This document shows positions 21,501-31,440 of a DNA stretch of 64,000 nt, piece after piece. The stretch covers positions 13,078,501-13,142,500 of the forward strand of contig CM067551.1 in the NCBI GenBank assembly GCA_034509755.1, read 5' to 3'. Each line of letters begins with the position of its first letter. Position 1 is the stretch's first letter. Below the pieces are notes generated by a model that was not told the origin of the DNA, searched no databases, and saw only the letters and a list, made by a program, of their open reading frames with translations. This stretch comes from Anisodus tanguticus (Eukaryota > Streptophyta > Magnoliopsida > Solanales > Solanaceae). Made by a program: the position numbers and the translations under genes.

Positions 21501-22600
21501 GGCGGATAATATACGGTGAGATCCCATCATCCAAAAAATATATGAACTAGACACGAAACTACACAATTTAGCAAACGGAAATTGGAACTCATAAAAAATA
21601 ACATGGCGACTAATTATGATTTTGTTAGAGGATAAATCATAACATTTGTAACCACGATGATTAGATGTATAACCCAAAAATACACACGCAGTAGAGTGGG
21701 CTTGAAGTCTGTTAATTGTAGTAGACAGAAACGGTGGATAGCATTAACATCCAAACACCTAAGATGAGAATATGAAGGATCTTTATTGTAAAGAATTTTA
21801 AGTGGGGATTGATATGCTAAGCCTTTAAGAGAGAGGATGTTAAGTAGATATGTAGCCATTTGCAATGCATGATACCAAAAAGAAGGTGGTAATCACGCAT
21901 GGGCTATCAAGGTATGGACAATTTTATTTATGGAATGAATTTTTCTCTCGGCATTTCCATTTTGTGAGGACGTATGTGGATAAGAAAACCGAAAAGATAT
22001 GCCATTAGTATCACAAAACTATCGAAACGGACCATTATCATATTCCATGCTATTATCACATCGAATATTTTTAATTTTCCGTTCGAATTGGGTTAAAAAA
22101 TTAGAATAATCATCAAAAAATAATACATAATAACGATGGCCCAAAGAACTTAAAACGGGAGATGTCCATAAATCACTATGTATAATGTCAAAAGGCATCA
22201 AAGTACGAGAAGTAGAGGCTACAAACGGTAATTTAACATGTTTCCCTAATGGAAAAAAAGGACAAAGTGGAGTACCACGCGTACCTTTACAAGCAATAAA
22301 ATTATTTTTATGCAGAAGAAAACATAATAGATGACCCCGGAAGATCCAAACGTGCATGCCACAAGGAAGGAGCAAGAGAAGCAAAGGTAGAAGGTGTGGC
22401 TTGACTCGTGGAAATGGTGGTGATTGGATAAAGCTCTCTCTACTATTGCATATCATTAGAGGTATCTCTGTCCTGAAATCCTTCATAAAAAATCCAAACG
22501 AATCAAAATTAACAGAAATCCAATTATTAGTGGTGAATTTTTGGACAAACACCAAATTTTTAATTAAGTTAGGGGTATGAAGAACATTTTTCAAGACGAG
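21500..22600 (-). pseudogene. copia A4 integrase
   Basis: Contains LGKHVKLPFVASTSRTLMPFD and HSDLWTSPVLSSLGHRYYVLF (first catalytic Asp and core), then the C-terminal YLLNILSLKGLAYQSPLKILYNK and NHRGYKCYDLSSNKIIISRHV. It is broken near 21870-22020. Part of the core after FDDYSNFL is deleted compared with A2. Confidence 0.83.
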
Positions 22601-23930
22601 AGGTGGATGTGGGGGAGACAAATTCGTATGATCATAACCGCAAATTGGAATTGAGTTGCCATTACCAACAATGATGCCATGATTATTGCTCAAATTGAAA
22701 TAAGACGACAGAGTACCTTGTGCGGACGTCATATGAGAAGTGGCTCCAGTGTCCATGTACCAATTTACGTCCGGGGGATGTAATCCAAGTGTATGCATTG
22801 TGTCCTCAATATCCGTAGGTGTCGGGACCAGAGTTGAGCCCGCAGCAGTAAAGGCCTGCTGAGGCCGAGGCCCAAGCAGGCCTGCCTGCTGCCCTAGCCC
22901 AGCAATGGATCGTGATGCATTATTCTGGATCAGGAAATCGGGCCTGGAGGCTGACTGGAATTAGTCCCAGTTTCCAGGATATGGTGTCAGTGGAAATAAG
23001 GGTTGTTGGGCCAATGGCCACTGGCCCATCCCTACGACTAGGAGGCCTAAGGCTGCGGCCAGTTGGCCTGCGGTCCACTATTCCGAGCACCACTGCTGTC
23101 GCCGCCACTGTTCCGGCCACCACTGCCGCCGCCGTTACCACCGCGACTGTCGCCGCCTTTCTTGCCAATTATTTTTCTGATTTTGACCCCTTTTTCCGCC
23201 ACCGTTGGTACGGTGTTGGCCTGAATTTTTGGAGAATGAGTGAGGTTTGTCTGACGTGGCCATCATCATGACAGAATTTGCTCCGATTACCGCTTTCTTA
23301 GCCAAACTTGCCTCTTCCAACGTGAGCATGGAACGAGCCTGATAAAATGGTGGGAGAGGATTACTTTGACGAAGCAGTATCCCAACTCCATTATAGGCCT
23401 CAAATAGGTCTGCAACCATCTGAAGAACAAGACGATCATTGGTAACGGGCGCACCAACGTCTTGGAGTTGATCCGCTAATTCTTTCAGCCTTTTACAATA
23501 GGCTGAGACGTTCTGAAAATCTTCCATGTTGATATGGGAAAATTTCTGCTCAAGAGTGACAGCACGAGAATTTTTGTTATCTTGAAATATATCACGCACC
23601 CTATGCCAAGTTTCCATCTCCATAGCGTTGGGTTCAATAATCGTCTGCAAGAGGTCTGTAGAGATAGTGGAATAAATCCACTAGAGAACGGTAGCATCAA
23701 GGATTGTCCATAACGTAGGATCATCCTCTGGGGTAGACACCTTCTCCTTGCCAATTACCAAGGGGATGATGTGATGGAGGACTTGATGCGAGCGTGCGTG
23801 AACCTTGAATAATTCCGCCCACATCGCGTATTGGACATTTTCCATCTCAACAACAATAGGGACGTGGTTCTTGATGTTGGAGACTGTAAGGGAAGGAAGA
23901 AACATGTTCTTTGACGTAGACCTAACGAAA
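22600..23930 (-). pseudogene. copia A4 protease and gag
   Basis: The protease motif NWYMDTGATSHMTSAQG lies near 22725-22770 with intact Asp. Gag runs from about 23905 (LTVSNIKNHVPIVVEMENVQYAMW) through 23135-23650 (MEDFQNVSAYCKRLKELADQL, UBN2) into an Ala/Val/Thr-rich, GC-rich stretch (22920-23170). Frames change at least twice. Confidence 0.84.
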
Positions 23931-24062
23931 GAACAATAGGTGAATTAGGGATTTGGACGAAAATTTGGAAAGAGAGGAAGAAATTGCACGGAAACGAGAC
24001 TGAGCAAGGGCAGCGGAATTATCTTTGTGAGAAGGTATTTTAGCCCTAGACTTCTGATACCA

Positions 24063-24267
24063 TGAAAGAAATAATACCTTGATTATTTTCATTAATGAAG
24101 AGGTATATATACAATTTACAATCTCCAAATATGGAAAATCATATTCCTACTATACTACTAATATCCTAATTATACTTGTACAAGAATTCTACAATTATGA
24201 TAAATTTGAAAAACAAATTTGATTTCAACAAGGTAATGCTCGGATCCCGTGACCACGATATACTTCT
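24063..24267 (-). repeat. 5' LTR of copia A4 with primer site
   Basis: Partner of 19380-19591. The primer-binding site at 24051-24062 reads TGGTATCAGAAG on the minus strand, consistent with initiator-Met tRNA priming. Confidence 0.88.
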
Positions 24268-25228
24268 AAGTATTGAAAAAAGAATTTTTGTGTTTTATAT
24301 AAAATATCTGAGCTTAGTCAAATTTACTTAAATTGGATTTCAATAATTTGTACTTTTTTGAAATTATTAAATAAACGTTAAGGTACTTCCTCTTTTTATA
24401 TTCAGGATAATATATAATTACCCTCGTTAAGTTGTTCCATAGTTTTAACTACATACATCAATTTTGTGGGAGACCTATCAACTCGGCCCCTCCCTTTTTT
24501 GTAATTATATTGGTAGAAATCAACCACTAGAAAATCATTAATGTAAAGTACATGTCGCCGCACGTTAAAACGATTTGAAAGAAGAAAAAGAGAGGGAAAG
24601 GGAAATGTAGGAATTTTTTTAATGAAAAATAAGAAATTATTCAAATTTGTCCCTATCCTTTGTGATTTGATTTAAACTCTATTAATTAACTTATTGAATC
24701 ATTAATATCTTTATCATTGAAAATTGATTCATTTATGCTTCTGTGTCTAATTACGATCGTCCAGAATGATCGATGAGACTGATTAGTCATTACTCGTATT
24801 TTGCAACATTAGAGTCCACATGACTACCAAATAAATAAAATTATCAACTCATACCCTTCTTCTTTGACCAGTTGAATAAAACTCAATTTGCAGCTCGGTC
24901 CCCCTCTAATCCTTATATAAAGCGCCTATTTAGTTCATTTGATTACCACTTGAGAGATGGTAATAGAGGGGAAGATCCAATATGTCTACAATTCGACATG
25001 GCTCAAACAAATAAGTTGTTCGGTCCAACTAATCTTTATTCATCTTTTTGTCTCCTTATCATATGTCCGATCTATGAATTTATTATGTTAAATGCCAAAC
25101 AAATTAAATTTATATGTTAAATGCCAAACACCTCTGAGGCCAGTAGAACTATCAAATGTTGGGCTGACTAGACTAGAGCCCAATATGATCTATAACATCC
25201 TCGAGCCTTGTAATGGGAGGAGGATAAT

Positions 25229-25532
25229 ATTCACAAAAAAAAAGTCACTTTTGCAACTGCTTTCAGAAAATAAAACGGTCACTTGCACTTCTGTCTCTAT
25301 TTTGGGTTGGTCTTTAATTTTTGTCCCTCGTAACAGATAGTTTATTCGTAATGCATAAGTTTATATTTTTGCTTCATAATAATATCACAAGTTATTCCCC
25401 GCATCCTTAAGAAACGTATGACCCGCTAAGAATAAGTTCGTACTAAGGACAAAAATTAAAGATCAACCACTTGAAAGACAAAAATTAAAGACCAAGCCGT
25501 CTGAAAGGCAAAAGTGTACTTTTTTTCAAAAT
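25229..25532. repeat. Foldback (MITE-like) element
   Basis: The left part (AAAAAAAGTCACTTTTGCAA, then GGTCTTTAATTTTTGTCCCTC at about 25304) is roughly the inverse of the right part (GGACAAAAATTAAAGATC and GACAAAAATTAAAGACCAAG, then GGCAAAAGTGTACTTTTTTT). The transcript or single strand would fold into a long imperfect hairpin. No coding capacity. Confidence 0.6.
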
Positions 25533-25822
25533 AGATCTCGGTTTTGAAACTCCTCGAAATTTAGTCACTTGTTCATGCTAAAATAATATTTGGAACATTC
25601 CAACTTAAAAAGCAGTAGAGATCCATTTCGTCTTTTTCAAACTAGGGCATAGTGTGCCGCAGTTCAAGCTTTTGCAGATTAAACTTCAGGCTTGTACAAG
25701 TTAAGCTCTAACACAAATGCTGATGTTCAAGCTTCTCCAAATATACAATTTTTCAAAGTCAGGACCTTGTTAGGAGCTTTACCTGAGGATTTATTAGATA
25801 AAAAACTCAATCTCTTCCTTCA

Positions 25823-25905
25823 CGAGGTAGGGGTAAGGCTGCGTACACACCACCCTGTTCAAAACCTTGTTGGGGCATTACACTAAATATTTTGTTGTTT
25901 GAGGA
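25823..25905 (+). repeat. Au-type SINE 3' end fragment
   Basis: GAGGTAGGGGTAAGGCTGCG, then TACACACCACCC, a GGGGCATTACACTAAAT segment and a TTGTTGTT tail match the conserved 3' part of Au-type plant SINEs. The 5' part is missing or diverged. Confidence 0.6.
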
Positions 25906-27453
25906 CTTCGTTAGAAAAACCACAATGTAGTAATGATCAATGTTTGAGCGTTACAAATAACATAGGTACAAGAAAGTCGGCAAATAACAAAATGTATCAA
26001 TTTGGGCATCAAACACAATCCTCCTTTATTTGGAGAACTTACAAGGTTGTCATCTCAATGTCTACAAATGACTAATAATGTCTTAAACATCACCCCACAT
26101 CTGAATTGTTATTAATATTTAGTTTATGAAACAAAGAAATGACAGGTCGACATAAGATAGATTGCGAAACAACCTATAAAAATTGTAGCAACAAAGATGG
26201 TTAAAATATGTTATTCACATGAAATTCTTTAGACCTTCAACAAGTAAAACCTAGCCGATAATGAAATAAAAGACCAAAAAGATGTTATAATAGAACAGTA
26301 CAAGTATTTGGCTCTAAAAGAAAGACCCTAAAAATACATCAAATAACAATAAATGTGAAAATATATAGGTTTTACTTGTTGAAGAATTAAAACCAATTTG
26401 TATGAGGATTTTTTTTCATCATCTATTAACCCTAAAGAGGGTAGGATATAGATGGTAATATACTTCAAAGTTTATCAAATAACAAACATGTAGCATGAAA
26501 ACGATTATTATTGGGTAAAAAATCATTTTTAAATTTATGAGTCTATAATCTATATCCAATATTAACATCATATCTACAGAGACTATACTTATCAAGATTA
26601 TAATTAGAAACACATAGTCTAAAATTCATACCTCTTGCAGAATTTTAGATCATCGGAAATACTCGACCCACCCTGGCACTTGACTCCCTTCTTTCTCCAC
26701 TGAATTTACGGAATTAATGGCCTAGGTGCTTGGGAGTTTTTCAACAGACTCTTTCTAAAATACTTTTTTAGAGATGAAGGTTTGTTGCACTAATATGATT
26801 CTAAGTATAAACTTTCAAAGTGATTTTCTCTTGTATTATGATATTGCTATTGGTATCGATTATAGACTAAAAGAGTGTTTAGCTAGACATTGAGGTTTTT
26901 CAAAGGAAGATTTTTCGAATGAATCACAATGCTTACAAGAGGCTTTTTAAATAGATAACCTCGACTGATTCCATGATTGCAAAATGACAAAAACTTTTTT
27001 CAAAAGTCGTAAAGCATACAAAAATCTGATTACATGATTGCAAAATGACAAAAACTTTTTTCAAAAGTTTAAAAGGCTATAGTACTATTGTTGATTTGTC
27101 CTTCTGTCATTTTTGTGGGTCTGGCGGCTTTTGCTAAGGCCGGCTACTATTGTCTCTTCCGGTTGTCAGCTCATTTAATTTGTCTTATTTTTTCTGCCAT
27201 GTCTTCTTGAATATTTTTATCCTTGTTGTTTTGTTGGATAGTATGAGTAGTATGATTTGTAATATGGATCTTTCTATAGTTGGACTACATTGGGCCGTTA
27301 GAGTATTATAATGGGCTTGTTGTAGTTAAAACTACATTGGACCTTCTTTTATCATGGAAAAGGGTCGGATGATCTTTCATTTTTCACAATAGTATCAGTG
27401 ATAACATGTTTAGTGTTCTATGACTTGTTAATATCTAATATTGATCCAGAGAT

Positions 27454-28782
27454 CCACCCGACCCGATTGTATGGACGAAAATTCGACAAAACATGGATAT
27501 TAATCGGGTGACGGATCGGGTGGACTTACATCCAATCCACCACCCGACCCATCCATCCACCCATTTATAAATTAATTTTTTTTAATGTACAACTAAATTC
27601 TAGTGTTTCATCATTTACCCTCTATGCCTCTCTCTCGACTCTATGTATCTCTCGTTGCCCTAGTTGTCACAATAAACACCCCTAATAATTAATATTCTCA
27701 AATTTACACCATTTTTTTCTTCTCTCTCCCTTCATCTCTAAGGTATGTCCAAAGCTCATAATTTCTGATTATTTTATTCCTATTAAATATAAATTTTTAT
27801 TTTGTTGATTGGAGTTTATTGGATAAAGTATCATATTTTATTGTTGCAAATATGGATCTTTGCGATTTTCTTCTATGTTAAGTTAATTTGGTGTATGACA
27901 GCGATGGACATGAGGGATAGTAGTGTTGGCTCCAAGTCTGTCTCATTCTCCCCTTCTTCGTTGTCTCCTGAAATCTTAGTCACAATGTCTTCTCGTCTAA
28001 CTACTCAACCTCAACAAGGAGAGGGAGAAGAAGAAATGGGACCATCACCTCCGTATCAGCCCAGGAGACTTAAATCAGAATTGTGGAATCACTTCGAGAA
28101 GACGGTAATTAATGGTGAACAAAAGGCTAGATGTTTGCACTGTAAGATTTTATTTTTGGGCAATAGTAAGAATGAGACTTCTCATTTGAAAGACCATCTT
28201 GATCTCAGATGCACTAAAAACACATGAAGGTTGATATACGTCAAAAATTGTTGTCGGTTAATCGTAGACAAGATTCAAGCATAAGGCTAGAAAATTATGT
28301 CTTTAGTAAAAAAGAATCAAGAAAGGAGTTGGCTCACATGGTTGTTCTCCATGAGTACCCATTGTCAATTGTAGAGCATATTGGGTATAGGAGATTTGTT
28401 AATTGCTTGAATCCAAACTTCAAGATAATAAGTCGCAACACCATAAAAAGTGATATTATGAAGATGTTTGGGAGTGAAAAAGCAAATCTCAAGAAGTTGT
28501 TTGATGGTCATGTGGGAAGAGTAGCTATTATAACCGATGAAAATCGAGTGCTTCGCGGATAAAAATTATAACTGATGACCATTAAAAATCGGGTTAAATT
28601 GTTTGATGGTCATGTGCTTACATGGTTGTTCTCCATGAGTATCAATTTTTTAAAATTTCATTTTATCAAAGATTTTAGATGATTGACTGATTATGCTATA
28701 ATTTTCATTCGCGAAGCACCCGTGGATGATGGGTGAAGAAAAAATAGGGTGATGGATGGATGCCGATCCATTGCCAGCCCTA
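27454..28782 (+). mobile_element. hAT transposon remnant inside the left arm
   Basis: This interrupts sequence that is continuous in the right arm (junctions after GATCCAGAG at 27453 and before CTTTAGCATG at 28783). The right terminus, read inward, is TAGGGCTGGCAATGGATCGG, a hAT-like end. The left terminus is diverged and no 8-bp duplication is visible. It contains the 5' part of a BED-finger transposase gene only, so most of the element's coding region has been lost. Confidence 0.72.
27802..28562 (+). pseudogene. hAT transposase N-terminal fragment with BED zinc finger
   Basis: The first frame (27802-28227) has a BED finger: SELWNHFEKT, then ARCLHCKILF, then TSHLKDHLDLRC, giving the Cys-Cys...His...Cys pattern. 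It ends at a TGA and resumes at 28224. There ELAHMVVLHEYPLSIVEHIGY, RRFVNCLNPNFKIISRNTIK and RVAIITDE match the N-terminal part of Ac/Tip-like hAT transposases. The catalytic core and the C-terminal dimerisation domain are absent. Confidence 0.85.
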
Positions 28783-29536
28783 CTTTAGCATGTCTAAGTT
28801 TTAAATTCATAATTCTATCATGTATATTAGTAAGTTCAATAGTGTCCTGGATAATATATTATTGTTGTAGAATAGGGTAATCAATTCTTCCACATCTCCA
28901 CCTTTTGTGGTTCAAATAATGCAAGTCATCCTTGCTTTTAGCATGTCTTTTATTTCAACGTTAATACTCCAATTGCTCTTTTGGCAGTTAGTCATTCTTG
29001 GAATTTGTCCAAAGTACATGGTATTTTCATTTTAGATCTCTGTCATCTCCACTAATATTATTGTTTCTTCCGATTTTAAATAATTGACAAATTACAATAG
29101 GTTTACCTGTCAGGTCAGTTGAAGCATCAAATAATTGTATACCGTATATACCTTTTTCAAATGAATCCATCATTGCTTTAGTAGATTCTACAATAATACT
29201 GAAAAGTTTAGAAATATTATACAAAGTTTCATCTATTATTTTATCAATAAAACCATAGGTAAAAAGTTTAACTACTATGTCAGGGTTAACAGTTTCACTA
29301 CATAAATATCTTGGATATTTACTTAATTTAGCACTTCGCAAAATATTGGAGTTAGATTTATAATCATAAAATTTATTTATTTGTTCATCTATTAACCCTA
29401 AAGAAAATACACATCTAGTAAACCAACTTAAAGATATAGTACAAGACTTACAAACCCTAAAAGCCTTAAAATCCCCTAAATCTATTAAAGAAAAACCAAA
29501 TATTGCTACTACATTCTCAAAAAAATTTGCATCCAA
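28783..29536 (-). pseudogene. Left-arm copy of the possible viral last ORF
   Basis: A 169-codon open piece (29027-29536) includes a segment KAMMDSFEKGIYG and KPIVICQLF that also occurs in the right arm. The frame ends at 29027 because of a small deletion relative to the right arm. It continues as a remnant to the hAT junction at 28783. Its first 50 or so codons lie in the spacer and read antisense to the right-arm frame, so they are probably not part of the original protein. I do not recognise a catalytic motif. Function is not assigned. Confidence 0.45.
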
Positions 29537-30290
29537 ACTTGCAACTATGTCATCTAGTACACCATCTTCATCTTCTCAGATATCAGCAACGACAACAATG
29601 AGTGATAAATTAAAGCATAAACCTGATTATATTACTGCTTATAAATAAATAAATAAATTTTATGATTATAAATCTAACCCCAATATTTTGCGAAGCCTAA
29701 ATTAAGTAAATACCCAAGATATTTATGTAGTGAAACTGCGAACCCTGACATAGTAGTTAAACTTTTTATCTATGGTTTTAATGATAAAATAATAGTAGAT
29801 GAAACTTTCTATAATATTTCTAAACATTCGAGTATTATTGTAAAATCTACTAAAGCTATAATGGATTCATTTGAAAAAGGTTAATACGTTATACAATTAT
29901 TTGATGCTTCAACTGACTTGAGGTAAACCTATTGTAATTTGTCAATTATTTAAAACTGGAAGAAACAACAATATTAGTGGAGATGACGGAGATCTAAAAA
30001 TGAAAATACCATGTACTTTGGATAAATTCCAAGAATGGCCAAGTGTCAAAAGAGCAATTGGACTATTAACATTGAAATTAAAAATAGAAGACATGCTAAA
30101 AGCAAGGAAGGCTTGCATTATTGGAACCACAAAAGGTGGAGATGTGGAAGAATTGATTATCCTATACTACAACAATGATAAATTATCCCAGAACACTATT
30201 GAACTTACTAATATGCATGATAGAATTATGAATTTAAAACATAGACATGCTAAAGAAACTCTGGATCAATATCAGATATTAACCAACTAG
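29391..30290 (+). pseudogene. Right-arm copy of the possible viral last ORF
   Basis: The plus-strand frame is open from about 29391 through a Lys- and Ser-rich stretch (including TMSSSTPSSSSQ) to TAA at 29646-29648. It continues with further stops and a frameshift (near 29884 and 29920). The last open part is 30000-30290, ending TAG, with a Leu/Lys/Glu-rich helical character. A downstream promoter-like region would suit the inclusion-body/transactivator position of caulimovirids, but I see no decisive motif. Breaks are described only. Confidence 0.45.
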
Positions 30291-30797
30291 AGAAAAAGGC
30301 TTGTGATCAATACTAAACATGTTATCACTGCTACTGATACTACTATGAAAAGGGGAGGATCCTCTGACCCTTTTGCATGATAAAAGAAGGCCCAATGTAG
30401 TTTTAACTACAACAAGCCCATTATGATACTCTAACGGCCCAATGTAGTTCAACTATAGAAAGGTCTATATTACAAATCATATTATCATACTACTCATACT
30501 ATCCAACAAAACAACAAGGATAAAAATATTCAAGAAGACATGGCAGAAAAAACAAGACAAATTAAAGGAGCTGACACCAATGAAGACAACTGGAAGACAC
30601 AATAGCAGCCAGCCTTAGCAAAAGCCGTCAGACCCACAAAAATGACAGAAGGACAAATCAACAATAGTACTATAGCCTTTTAAACTTTTGAATAAAACTT
30701 TTTGTCATTTTGCAATCATGCAATCAGATTACTGTATGCTTTACAACTTTTGAAAAAAGTTTTTGTCATTTTGCAATCATGGAATCAATCGAGGCTA

Positions 30798-30812
30798 TCT
30801 ATATAAAAAGCC
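30798..30812 (+). promoter_or_regulatory. TATA box of the right arm
   Basis: TCTATATAAAAAGCC, followed by a leader-like region without long ORFs. The mirror copy in the left arm (near 26940-26960) is altered to TTTAAATAG, so only the right arm keeps a good TATA. It points toward the AHP gene's 3' end, on the strand opposite to AHP. Confidence 0.45.
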
Positions 30813-31389
30813 TCTTGTAAGCATTGTAATTCATTCGAAAAATCTTCTTTTGAAAAACCTCAATGTCTAGCTAAACACTCTTTTAGTCTATAATCAATAC
30901 CAATAGCAATATCATAATACAAGAAGAAATCACTTTAAAAGTTTATACTTAGAATCATATTAGTGCAACAAACCTTCATCTCTAAAAAGTATTTTAGAAA
31001 AAGTCTGTTGAAAAAGCTCCTAAACACCTAGACCATTAATCTCGTAAATTCAATGGAGAAAGAAGGGAGTCAAGTGTCATGGTGGTCGAGTATTTCCGGT
31101 GATCTAAAATTCTGCAAGAGGTATGTTTTTTAGACTATGTGTTTCTAATTATAATCTTGATAAGAATAGTCTCTGTAGATATGATATTAATATTGGATAA
31201 AGATTATAGACTCATAAATTTAAAAATGATTTTTTATCCAATAATAATCGCTTCCATGCTACATGTTATTTGATAAACTTTGAAGCCTATCCTCTTTAGA
31301 GTTAATAGATGATGAAAAGATCCTCATAGATATGTAGCAGCAAACCCCCTACTTTTTTTCTTCTCGACATGCCTTCAGGTTATTAACAC

Positions 31390-31440
31390 CTAAGATATGA
31401 TAGGAACCGTACCACCAGCAGCCAGGATTTGTTGCTCCAG
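31390..31440 (-). CDS. AHP: AHP exon 6 and stop
   Basis: Acceptor AATGCAG. It codes LEQQILAAGGTVPIIS and ends TAG at 31390-31392. Only 58 bp separate the stop from the inverted duplication, so the natural 3' untranslated region is probably cut short or replaced. Confidence 0.93.
   Translation of the reverse strand: MEQQILAAGGTVPIIS

Larger units (their letters stand above)
19380..24267 (-). mobile_element. Near-complete Ty1/copia element A4
   Basis: Minus-strand family A element with 3' LTR (19380-19591), polypurine tract (19592-19600), RNase H, RT, linker, integrase, protease, gag, primer site (24051-24062) and 5' LTR (24063-24267). The LTRs differ at about a dozen sites over 205 bp. The left flank is ATAAG. 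The right flank starts AAG directly after a 5' LTR that lacks its last bases, which fits an ATAAG duplication eroded by a small deletion. All frames are interrupted. Confidence 0.9.
24268..26402. other. Intergenic region, original upstream side of the S1-type gene
   Basis: No gene is seen. Before copia A4 inserted, the left part would have been the promoter of the S1-type gene. It contains a foldback element (25229-25532) and a SINE tail (25823-25905), described separately. Confidence 0.5.
26403..31331. repeat. Large inverted duplication, possible endogenous pararetrovirus fragment
   Basis: The left arm is 26403-27453 plus 28783-29383, split by a hAT remnant. It is the inverse of the right arm, 29648-31331. 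The arms are about 1.65 kb each, with a 264-bp spacer. In the viral-like direction each arm holds the end of an ORF. About 500 bp later comes a TATA box (CTATATAAAAAGCC at 30800 in the right arm), then about 530 bp of leader-like, ORF-poor DNA. An ORF followed by a TATA and a long leader fits the last ORF and main promoter of Caulimoviridae. The identification rests on layout only. A large DNA-transposon terminus is an alternative. The right end is 58 bp from the AHP stop codon. Confidence 0.6.

Noticed and set aside
31332..31389. Polyadenylation signal of AHP
   Set aside because: No AATAAA-like signal seen in the 58 bp before the inverted duplication; the true 3' end cannot be placed from sequence alone.
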